Shown here piece by piece: positions 1 to 5,602 of a stretch of DNA of 8,951 nucleotides (positions within the stretch are counted from its first letter, which is position 1; each line of letters begins with the position of its first letter). The notes beneath the pieces are model-generated. The model searched no databases. It worked only from the letters and a program-made list of their open reading frames with translations, and was not told where the DNA came from. The position numbers and the translations under genes were made by a program. The DNA is taken from contig PMNJ01000308.1 of assembly GCA_003162595.1 (NCBI GenBank), forward strand, positions 1 to 8,951, read 5' to 3'. Source of the stretch: Bacteroidales bacterium. GTDB taxonomy: Bacteria; Bacteroidota; Bacteroidia; Bacteroidales; VadinHA17.

Positions 1-1142
1 TAAATTTTCTCATCCGACAGCCATAATTCTAAAATTCTTTTAAAGTCATTAAAAGTCAAAAATGACTTCGCACCTCCGATACTCAGTAGATCAACAGCTT
101 CTTTGAAATTTTCATACCTGGGCCCGAAAACTACAGGGATTCCCCAGCATGCAGGTTCAAGAATATTGTGGATCCCTTTTCCGAATCCGCCACCTATTGC
201 GGCAATATATGCATACCTGTAAGCAGAGGAAAGCATTCCTATGTTATCAATTATAAGTACACGTGCATCAGTTGAAATTTCACTGTATTCTGAGAATCTT
301 ACGCACTTAACCTTAAACAGTTTTTCAAGTCGTTCGATATTTGACTTGTCAATTTCGTGCGGAGCAAAGACCCATTTCATAGCCGTGGGGAAACTATTCA
401 TATACTCTGCAATTATCTCCTCATCCTGCCTCCAGCTGCTTCCTGCCAAAAATAATTTTTCGCTACCCCTGAAGTGTTCAATCTGAGGAATATCTCTGGC
501 CGTACCAGCTATCTGAATCACTCTGTCGAATCTTGTATCTCCAGCCAGAGAAACATTCGCGATCCCGATGCCGGAGAGAAGATCGTATGACCGTTGATCC
601 TGGACAAATATTTTTTTGAATTTCCTTAACATACTCCTGAAAAACGATCCGTACCATTTGAAAAAATGTTGCCCGGGACGAAATATTCCGGAGATGAGAT
701 ATAAGGGTATCTTACTCCTGTAAAGTGCTGATATGTAATTATTCCAGAATTCATACTTTACGAATATTACCAATTCCGGGTTAACAACTTCTATGAATTT
801 TGCAGCATTGCCAGGGGTATCTGCAGGGAGATAACTAATACAATCGGCGTTGTTATAATTCTTTCTGATTTCATATCCTGAGGGAGAAAAAAATGTCAGC
901 ACAATCTTAAAGACAGGCATTTCTCTTTTAATCGCTTCAATTACAGGCCTTCCCTGTTCAAATTCACCGAGGGATGCACAATGTATCCAAATAACCCTGT
1001 CTCCTGGTTTTATCCTTTCAGAAATTGTCCCCGCCCACTTTTTTCTTCCTTTCACCCATAAGGAAGCTCTTGAGTAAAATGGAGATACCAGATAAGCTAA
1101 TGCAGAGAAAACATAGATTCCCAGGTTGTACAGAACTTTCAT
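1..1142 (-). CDS. waaA: 3-deoxy-D-manno-octulosonic acid (Kdo) transferase, C-terminus cut by window edge
   Basis: Transfers Kdo from CMP-Kdo to lipid A precursor at the cytoplasmic face of the inner membrane, an essential step of LPS core assembly. The gene reads leftward from an ATG at 1142-1140 and stays open for 380 codons to base 3; family members are usually about 405-430 residues, so only the tail is missing. Visible marks: an N-terminal hydrophobic anchor (about residues 4-23); the glycosyltransferase N-domain motif WIHCASLGEFEQGRP (52-66), whose E60 matches the family catalytic base; GDTRFDRV (201-208); then the CMP-Kdo-binding C-domain with AGSSW (233-237), PHEI (261-264), GGGFGKGIHNILEPA (317-331) and FGPRYENF (339-346). 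The upstream TAnnTTTG box supports this start. It is transcribed divergently from the histidine kinase gene, and no other LPS gene is in view. Family assignment is very secure. Confidence 0.96.
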   Translation of the reverse strand, partial: MKVLYNLGIYVFSALAYLVSPFYSRASLWVKGRKKWAGTISERIKPGDRVIWIHCASLGEFEQGRPVIEAIKREMPVFKIVLTFFSPSGYEIRKNYNNADCISYLPADTPGNAAKFIEVVNPELVIFVKYEFWNNYISALYRSKIPLYLISGIFRPGQHFFKWYGSFFRSMLRKFKKIFVQDQRSYDLLSGIGIANVSLAGDTRFDRVIQIAGTARDIPQIEHFRGSEKLFLAGSSWRQDEEIIAEYMNSFPTAMKWVFAPHEIDKSNIERLEKLFKVKCVRFSEYSEISTDARVLIIDNIGMLSSAYRYAYIAAIGGGFGKGIHNILEPACWGIPVVFGPRYENFKEAVDLLSIGGAKSFLTFNDFKRILELWLSDEKI

Positions 1143-1162
1143 AAATATATAATTCGAGTTTC

Positions 1163-1170
1163 CAAAGGTA
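1163..1170 (-). promoter_or_regulatory. Bacteroidota -7 promoter box for waaA
   Basis: On the minus strand these bases read TACCTTTG, an exact match to the Bacteroidota -7 consensus TAnnTTTG. It ends 20 bp before the waaA ATG, implying a leader of about 15 nt. No convincing -33 TTTG is seen at the usual 19-20 bp spacing, so this call rests on the -7 box and its position. Confidence 0.6.
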
Positions 1171-1178
1171 ATAAAAAC

Positions 1179-1210
1179 GGCGCAAAGGCATAAAGGCTCA
1201 ATGGCATAAA
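1179..1210. repeat. Degenerate 8-bp tandem repeat, four units
   Basis: Four consecutive 8-bp units read GGCGCAAA, GGCATAAA, GGCTCAAT and GGCATAAA, followed by a further GG. Units 2 and 4 are identical. The array sits between the two divergent promoters of waaA and the histidine kinase gene, upstream of both -7 boxes. It could be a low-complexity intergenic repeat, a spacer or a protein-binding array; the sequence alone does not decide. Confidence 0.7.
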
Positions 1211-1257
1211 GGAAAAATATTGTTTTGTTCTGTTGATGTTATGGATAAATTAACTCC

Positions 1258-1265
1258 TATTTTTG
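1258..1265 (+). promoter_or_regulatory. Bacteroidota -7 promoter box for the kinase-regulator-yraN operon
   Basis: TATTTTTG matches TAnnTTTG exactly and ends 20 bp before the ATG at 1286, giving a predicted leader of about 15 nt. A TTG at 1233-1235 lies 22 bp upstream, slightly too far for an ideal -33 element. It would drive the histidine kinase, response regulator and yraN genes together. Confidence 0.6.
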
Positions 1266-1285
1266 TACAATCATAAAACAATACC

Positions 1286-2233
1286 ATGGTAAGACTCATT
1301 GCTTTAATTATTTCAATTATACTTCAGATCATTGCTGCATCAATTGCATTAGGGTTCATGAAACTTACCAAATACAGGCTCTCCTGGATATTGCTTTCCC
1401 TCTCTTTTGTTTTTATGACTGTGCGTTCGATAATCCAGCTTTTTGAGTTTTTCAGGGGAACCCCTTCTTATACCTGGAAGATGATAGATGAATGGACCGG
1501 AGTGCTTGTTTCCGTGATGATCATCGGAGGTGTTATTCTGATCCGCGAGTTGTTTTACTCTCTGAAACGTGCTGAAACAGACAGGATTCGTTCTGAAAAA
1601 AGGGTAATAAATGCTATAATAAACACCGAGGAAAATGAGAGAAAGAGGTTTGCAAAAGATCTGCATGATGGTCTCGGACCGATTCTTTCAACCGTAAAAA
1701 TGTCTCTCTCCGCACTTACTGACAGAATCAAAGATCCATCCGGATCAGTAATCCTTAATAATACCAACCATCTCGTAAATGAAGCTATCAATACTATAAA
1801 AGACATCTCCAATAACCTGAGTCCACATGTTTTGTCAAATTTTGGCCTTGCAAGCGCCATCAGCGCGTTTACAACCAAAATTAATCAGACCAAGGCAGTT
1901 GAAATTGATTTTAAGTCGAATATGGAGGCCCAGCGGCTCGACAACGAAAAGGAAGTAGTAATATATCGTGCTGTTTGTGAGCTTATTAATAATTCAATTC
2001 TACATTCGGGAGCTTCCAGGATTGAGATAGAATTAAACAAACATGAAAAATTTGTTACCTTGCAGTTTTATGATAACGGACGCGGTTTTGATACATCCTC
2101 ATTGAGCAGGGAAGATACGAAAGGGATGGGATTGTCAAACATTGAAACCCGTGTAAAAACAGTTGAAGGTGTATTTATCCTGGAAAGCACCCCGGGTAAA
2201 GGAACAAGTGCTCTTATCAAACTAATTGAATGA
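1286..2233 (+). CDS. Membrane-bound sensor histidine kinase, HisKA_3 (NarX/DegS/LiaS) class
   Basis: A two-component kinase that autophosphorylates on His and passes the phosphate to the regulator encoded next. Three hydrophobic segments (about residues 3-24, 33-52 and 72-87) anchor the N-terminus. A short linker leads to a HisKA_3 dimerisation domain with the motif RFAKDLHDGLGPILS (121-135); H127 is the expected phospho-acceptor. The HATPase_c domain follows, with an N box ELINNSILHSG (232-242), G1 box DNGRGFD (263-269) and G2 box GMGLSNI (280-286). No periplasmic or PAS sensing domain is visible, so the stimulus is probably sensed in or at the membrane. It overlaps the next gene by 4 bp (ATGA), indicating translational coupling. 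The ligand is unknown. Class assignment is secure; a specific gene name is not. Confidence 0.95.
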   Translation: MVRLIALIISIILQIIAASIALGFMKLTKYRLSWILLSLSFVFMTVRSIIQLFEFFRGTPSYTWKMIDEWTGVLVSVMIIGGVILIRELFYSLKRAETDRIRSEKRVINAIINTEENERKRFAKDLHDGLGPILSTVKMSLSALTDRIKDPSGSVILNNTNHLVNEAINTIKDISNNLSPHVLSNFGLASAISAFTTKINQTKAVEIDFKSNMEAQRLDNEKEVVIYRAVCELINNSILHSGASRIEIELNKHEKFVTLQFYDNGRGFDTSSLSREDTKGMGLSNIETRVKTVEGVFILESTPGKGTSALIKLIE

Positions 2234-2901
2234 GTCTTACTAATTCGAAATTGCCTATAATGGAAAAAATACGGATAATCATTGCAGATGATCACCAGCT
2301 CTTTCGCAACGGATTAAAGATACTTCTGAATGCTTTCCCCGAATTTGAAGTGACAGCCGAAGCTTCAAACGGCGAAGAATTTCTGAAAATTCTGAAGAAC
2401 ACACAGGCTGATGTTGCCCTTATGGATATTAATATGCCTGAAATGGACGGAATAGAAGCTACAAGAAAGGGTCTTAAGATTTGTCCGGGAATAGATATTA
2501 TCGCTCTTTCAATGTATGGAGAGGAAGAGTATTATTATAAGATGGTTGACGCAGGCGCCAAAGGATTCCTGCTTAAAGATTCCGACATCTCAGAAGTTAA
2601 AGAAGCAATACTCACTGTAAGAAAAGGCGGCAGTTATTTTTCGCAGGAACTGCTTTATCACGTCATTCAGAAGATAAAATACCGGGAACAGGAGAGTAAA
2701 TCGGCAAATCTTTCGAAAAGAGAAAAAGAAATTCTCTTTAAAATCTGTGAAGGACTCTCTAACCAGGAGATCGCTGAAAATCTTTTTATAAGTAAAAGAA
2801 CCGTGGATAAGCATCGTGCAAATCTGCTTGGGAAAACTAACTCCAAAAATACTGCAAGTCTAATTCTTTTTGCAATAAGGAATAAACTCATCGAGATATA
2901 A
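2230..2901 (+). CDS. Response regulator, REC plus LuxR/NarL-type helix-turn-helix
   Basis: A DNA-binding response regulator and the evident partner of the overlapping kinase. The receiver domain (about residues 13-130) has the acidic pair D20/D21, phospho-acceptor D66 in LMDINMP, switch residue S94 in IALSMY and K116 in FLLKD. The GerE/LuxR helix-turn-helix occupies about 161-218: LSKREKEIL, then SNQEIAENLFISKRTVDKH. The start at 2230 shares ATGA with the kinase stop. A second ATG at 2260 (codon 11) begins right before the receiver beta-strand and matches where family members usually start, so the true start could be either. Targets are unknown; no obvious operator is seen near its own promoter. 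YraN follows after only 10 bp and is probably cotranscribed. Confidence 0.95.
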   Translation: MSLTNSKLPIMEKIRIIIADDHQLFRNGLKILLNAFPEFEVTAEASNGEEFLKILKNTQADVALMDINMPEMDGIEATRKGLKICPGIDIIALSMYGEEEYYYKMVDAGAKGFLLKDSDISEVKEAILTVRKGGSYFSQELLYHVIQKIKYREQESKSANLSKREKEILFKICEGLSNQEIAENLFISKRTVDKHRANLLGKTNSKNTASLILFAIRNKLIEI

Positions 2902-2911
2902 CAAACTATCC

Positions 2912-3277
2912 ATGGCCGAATCACATAACCTGGGTCAAAAAGGAGAGGACCTTGCGGCAGATCATCTTCAAAAAGCCGGCTTTAAAATACTCTTCCGGAA
3001 CTGGAAATGGGGAAAACATGAAATTGATATCATAGCTGAGAATCAAAATTTTATTGTATTTGTTGAGGTAAAAACCCGGAATGACGATTTCCAGATGCAT
3101 CCGGTTACAGCTGTGACGAAAGAAAAGCAAAAATCAATAATCTGGGCAGCCAATGGCTATCTGCAAAAATTCAATATAGATAAAGAGGGCCGGTTTGACA
3201 TAATAACCGTCATTAAAACTGTTGATTCATATCAGATCGATCATATTGAAGGCGCATTTTATCCGACGTTAAGATAA
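2912..3277 (+). CDS. yraN: YraN family (UPF0102) protein, predicted nuclease-fold
   Basis: A small protein of the UPF0102/YraN family, 121 residues, the usual length. The family has a restriction-endonuclease-like fold. Its conserved residues are present: GQKGEDLAADHL (8-19, with E12), the NWKWGKHEIDII strand (30-41, with D39) and FVEVKTR (50-56, with E52 and K54), together the PD-(D/E)xK-like set; RFDII (94-98) is also typical. The molecular role of the family is not established; nuclease activity is inferred from the fold. The start at 2912 lies 10 bp after the response-regulator stop, so it is likely the last gene of that operon, though the reason for pairing with a two-component system is unclear. 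No signal peptide is present, so it should be cytoplasmic. Confidence 0.93.
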   Translation: MAESHNLGQKGEDLAADHLQKAGFKILFRNWKWGKHEIDIIAENQNFIVFVEVKTRNDDFQMHPVTAVTKEKQKSIIWAANGYLQKFNIDKEGRFDIITVIKTVDSYQIDHIEGAFYPTLR

Positions 3278-3278
3278 G

Positions 3279-3354
3279 AAGTTTGGAGTGAGCTAAAGTT
3301 TGGAGTGACTAAAGTAGAAGAAAAGTTTGGAGTGACTAAAATTTGGAGTGACTA
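3279..3354. repeat. Cluster of four TTTGGAGTGA(C)TAAA direct repeats
   Basis: The 9-mer TTTGGAGTG occurs at 3282-3290, 3299-3307, 3326-3334 and 3342-3350. Three of the copies continue as ACTA and one as AGCTA, and most are preceded by AAG. Starts are 17, 27 and 16 bp apart, so this is an irregular direct-repeat cluster rather than a strict tandem. It begins two bases after the yraN stop codon. Confidence 0.85.
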
Positions 3355-3422
3355 TAGTTAAAATAAATAAAAAGGTCTTAGGTCTAATGTATTGATAGTA
3401 ACTTTAAGTATTTTAGACACTC
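3330..3422. repeat. Imperfect inverted repeat formed with the repeat cluster
   Basis: GAGTGACTAAAAT at 3330-3342 is complementary to ATTTTAGACACTC at 3410-3422 with one mismatch in 13. The right arm continues with TAGGCACTTAA, a further inverted AGTGCCTA-type unit. The 67-nt interior holds a small direct repeat, GGTCTTA then GGTCTAA (3374-3387). In RNA it could form a long-loop hairpin between yraN and the next gene. Whether it terminates transcription cannot be told. Confidence 0.6.
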
Positions 3423-3457
3423 TAGGCACTTAATAATTCAATAACATTCATGTACTT

Positions 3458-3778
3458 ATGGATATAGAAATCTTAAGAGAATACTGTATCTCAAAAAATG
3501 GCTCAGCAGAAAGTTTCCCATTCGGAGACAATACTCTTGTCTTTAAGGTGAAGGAAAAAATATTTGCACTTGTCAACCTCGATGGGGACCTGAGTATTAA
3601 CCTTAAATGTGATCCGGCTATCTCGATAGATCTCAGGGAAAGATACTCCTCTGTGACAGCGGGTTACCACATGAATAAAAAACACTGGAACACTGTTTTA
3701 CTCGATGGATCTGTTCCGGATAAAGAGGTATTTTCCTGGATTGATCATTCTTATGATCTGATTGCAGGTAAAACATGA
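3458..3778 (+). CDS. MmcQ/YjbR family protein
   Basis: A 106-residue MmcQ/YjbR-family protein, a typical length. Family marks are PFGDNTLVFKVKEKIFAL (21-38), INLKCDP (47-53), the GYHMNKKHWNTVLLDG block (69-84) and a C-terminal WIDHSYDLIAGK (94-105). The fold resembles the C-terminal DNA-binding region of type III effectors and is often called DNA-binding, but no specific biochemical role is established. There is no signal peptide or membrane segment. The chosen ATG opens directly into the first conserved helix; an ATG 8 bp upstream is out of frame. It lies 180 bp after yraN across the repeat region, with only a 7/8 match to the promoter box (TAACTTTA at 3399-3406), so it may share the upstream operon or have a weak promoter. 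Confidence 0.92.
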   Translation: MDIEILREYCISKNGSAESFPFGDNTLVFKVKEKIFALVNLDGDLSINLKCDPAISIDLRERYSSVTAGYHMNKKHWNTVLLDGSVPDKEVFSWIDHSYDLIAGKT

Positions 3779-3962
3779 ATCTAAATCCATTAACCTCAAA
3801 GGGGCCCAAGCGTTAAGAAATAGCCCGCTGGTGTTTCACCACAACTTCATTCATTGAATCGGAACTTCTCCGTATGGGAAAAGGAGAAAATGCCATTCCT
3901 ACAGAGATAAAGACAAAACTTGGATTATGAAATGAATGACAGAGCCACGCCATGGGGTGGCC
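3779..3962. other. Non-coding gap between convergent genes, with hairpins
   Basis: No ORF with coding character is visible on either strand. The gap contains a perfect 5-bp hairpin TGGTG-TTT-CACCA (3829-3841), a 6-bp stem TTCTCC/GGAGAA (3866-3871 and 3883-3888) and an 18-bp near-palindrome at its right end (3944-3961). None is followed by a clear T run on either strand, so none is a textbook intrinsic terminator. The segment's composition differs somewhat from its AT-rich neighbours and may be a relic of a dispersed element; that part is a guess. Confidence 0.5.
3944..3961. repeat. 18-bp near-perfect palindrome at the 3' end of the LuxE-like gene
   Basis: GCCACGCCATGGGGTGGC is self-complementary except for one symmetric position pair (the G after GCCAC and its partner). 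It ends one base before the stop codon of the minus-strand LuxE-like gene. It may act as a 3'-end hairpin for that transcript, or be the end of a repeat element. Confidence 0.65.
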
Positions 3963-4946
3963 TTATTCAACCAGCAAATTACACCCTCTTATATCTGAAT
4001 TGTCAAACCTTCCCAGAACCTCGAAGCCTCCATCCTCGTGAATCTTACCAAGATCACCTGTTGCTATAAAGGAGCATGAGTTTATATTTGCAAGGTCGAT
4101 TATATTAATCCCGCCGGTTCTGCCTGGTTCGGTATAAAGGGTCAGAGGATCCAGCGGATCTCTGATAATTATTTTTATCCATGGCGGACAATAAAAAATT
4201 CCATCCCCTTTTGAGTAGGCCTGACTCAATAATTCAGTCATTCCATACTCAGAATGAATTGAAAACGCATTAAATTTTTCTTTAAGAATAGAATGAAGTT
4301 CCGGACGTGTCAGTTCTTTCCTCCTGCCTTTCATCCCGCCAGTCTCCATCACAATAACTCCTGAAAGATCAGGTGGTTTGTTTTCCGCCATATCAAGCAA
4401 GGCAAAACTGACACCAATTAACAAGATTTTTTGTTTTTCTTCTTTTGCTTTTTTAATTGCCGGAACAATGTCTTCTATATTATTTTTATAGAATCCACTA
4501 TGAGGATTCTTGCTTCTCTGAATCAGATTATCAACCATATAGACAAGTGAAGAGCCTTCTCTTTCCGTATAAGACGGAAGCAAAGCAGCAACGAGATATT
4601 CTTCTGGTTGGCCGTAAAACTGTATGAAAGATCGCAGGAAGCTATCCTCATATAAGGATAAATCTATTACGAAATGTTTCCCGGGAGTAGTCCCAGTTGT
4701 TCCACTGCTTTCGAAGATCTTTTCAACCGGAAGATCACCTGTAATGACTTTATGATTTCTGAAGAATTCAACCGGAAGAAAAGGAATATCGTAAAGAGTC
4801 TTTATTTTAGAACGATCCTTGCCGAGACTATTTATAAAGTCATGATATATATTATTATTATCGTATTGATAATTAAATATTTCAAGTGCATTTCCCCAAA
4901 AGTCAGCCTTGCTTTTAATCCCGAATATTCTGTTCCGCAGATCCAT
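3963..4946 (-). CDS. LuxE/PaaK-type acyl-adenylating protein (ANL superfamily, short form)
   Basis: Resembles LuxE acyl-protein synthetase and phenylacetyl-CoA ligase (PaaK), which activate carboxylates as acyl-adenylates; the substrate is unknown. Numbered from the ATG at 4946, it shows the phosphate-binding motif ESSGTTGTTPGKH (79-91), the aromatic/adenine motif HSEYGMTELLSQAY (231-244), the ribose-binding ATGDLG (295-300) and the hinge region GRFDNSDIRGC (312-322). It stops after 327 residues, just past the hinge, so the C-terminal lid domain carrying the catalytic Lys of full-length ANL enzymes is absent. This appears to be its natural form, since the motif order is intact. A GTG at 4952 overlaps the lipoprotein stop (GTGA), but the ATG two bases after that stop is the likelier start. 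Coupled translation with the lipoprotein gene is probable. Confidence 0.85.
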   Translation of the reverse strand: MDLRNRIFGIKSKADFWGNALEIFNYQYDNNNIYHDFINSLGKDRSKIKTLYDIPFLPVEFFRNHKVITGDLPVEKIFESSGTTGTTPGKHFVIDLSLYEDSFLRSFIQFYGQPEEYLVAALLPSYTEREGSSLVYMVDNLIQRSKNPHSGFYKNNIEDIVPAIKKAKEEKQKILLIGVSFALLDMAENKPPDLSGVIVMETGGMKGRRKELTRPELHSILKEKFNAFSIHSEYGMTELLSQAYSKGDGIFYCPPWIKIIIRDPLDPLTLYTEPGRTGGINIIDLANINSCSFIATGDLGKIHEDGGFEVLGRFDNSDIRGCNLLVE

Positions 4947-4948
4947 TA

Positions 4949-5479
4949 TCACTTACCCGGGAAAGTTGTTGATCCGTCAGGCTGATATATCCATTGGAAA
5001 GTACACTCCCCATAAGGTACAGACTGCCTGGTTTCATTAATCGTACTGACAATCCTGATTTTTGTATAGTTATTATTTCCTGATTTGTAGATCCAAACCT
5101 GGTTGGCATTTAGAGGATCTGCCATATACTGCCATTGCGTTGCAGAAACCGTCTTCAGCCCATCAAAAGCAGCCTGGGCTGTTGTTGCATCAGCATAATC
5201 ACCTAATTTAAAAAATGAAGGATTCAGATTATTGGTCTGAAGGGTTAACCTTGGAGTAACGTCCTCAACATTGGCATAGATAGTAATATCCGGACCAGGA
5301 GTAGTTGTGGTGGCAACCAGTTTTGCGCCCGAAAATGAAAAACCATAGTTGTAATAAGTCGTGGAGAAGTAGGTGATATTGTCAATAGTATCAATACCGG
5401 ATGTTCGTGTCGGTTCTGTCTTTGTGCATCCTGAAAGAATTGAGATTATAACTAATAATATAAATACTATCCTTTTCAT
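4949..5479 (-). CDS. Hypothetical lipoprotein
   Basis: A 176-residue protein of unknown function. Residues 1-17 form a lipoprotein signal peptide (Lys-Arg, then hydrophobic core) ending in a lipobox LSGC, so C18 would be lipidated after signal peptidase II cleavage; the following KTEPTRTSG contains no obvious inner-membrane retention signal. The mature part is rich in Thr, Asn and Tyr, with alternating hydrophobic and polar residues (for example NITYFSTTYYNYGFSFSG, 34-51) suggesting a beta-rich fold. A single later Cys (C159) sits in GECTFQWIY. I do not recognise a family. It is first in a two-gene unit: its stop lies two bases before the ATG of the LuxE-like gene. A terminator just upstream isolates it from pgk, and a promoter box ends four bases before its ATG. 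Confidence 0.85.
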   Translation of the reverse strand: MKRIVFILLVIISILSGCTKTEPTRTSGIDTIDNITYFSTTYYNYGFSFSGAKLVATTTTPGPDITIYANVEDVTPRLTLQTNNLNPSFFKLGDYADATTAQAAFDGLKTVSATQWQYMADPLNANQVWIYKSGNNNYTKIRIVSTINETRQSVPYGECTFQWIYQPDGSTTFPGK

Positions 5480-5483
5480 ACTG

Positions 5484-5491
5484 CAAAGATA
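5484..5491 (-). promoter_or_regulatory. Bacteroidota -7 promoter box for the lipoprotein/LuxE-like pair
   Basis: On the minus strand this reads TATCTTTG, exact to TAnnTTTG. It ends only 4 bp before the ATG at 5479, so transcription would start at or within a few bases of the start codon, implying a leaderless or nearly leaderless message. The -33 region is weak. Confidence 0.55.
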
Positions 5492-5508
5492 ATGGTTTTA
5501 GATGATAA

Positions 5509-5536
5509 AAGAGGCTGCACCTTAATGCAGCCTCTT
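5509..5536 (-). terminator. Strong intrinsic terminator downstream of pgk
   Basis: A perfect 11-bp stem (5509-5519 and 5526-5536, AAGAGGCTGCA against TGCAGCCTCTT) closes a 6-nt loop. On the minus strand the 3' arm ends in TT and runs into TTATC, giving a short T-rich tail. It lies 66 bp beyond the pgk stop and 29 bp before the lipoprotein start, so it should end the pgk transcript. On the plus strand the tail is less T-rich (CTTC). Confidence 0.85.
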
Positions 5537-5602
5537 CTTCACAACAATATAATTTAGTATTCGTATCTAAGTCTCCCTTTCTCCTCTTCTACCTCTCTTA
5601 TT

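Noticed and set aside
241..486. 81-codon plus-strand ORF
   Set aside because: Antisense to waaA, whose reading frame is continuous with conserved motifs throughout.
3279..3354. CRISPR-like array of TTTGGAGTG repeats
   Set aside because: Units are about 15 bp and start 16-27 bp apart, leaving almost no spacers, and no cas gene is nearby.
3963..3965. Truncation of the LuxE-like gene by an inserted element, since a palindrome abuts its stop codon
   Set aside because: The protein ends just after a conserved hinge motif at a length I recall for short Bacteroidota homologues, so natural termination is simpler; no target duplication is visible.
4674..4985. 103-codon plus-strand ORF with an Ile-rich stretch resembling a membrane helix
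   Set aside because: Antisense to the LuxE-like gene; the hydrophobic run is the complement of its Asn/Tyr-rich codons.
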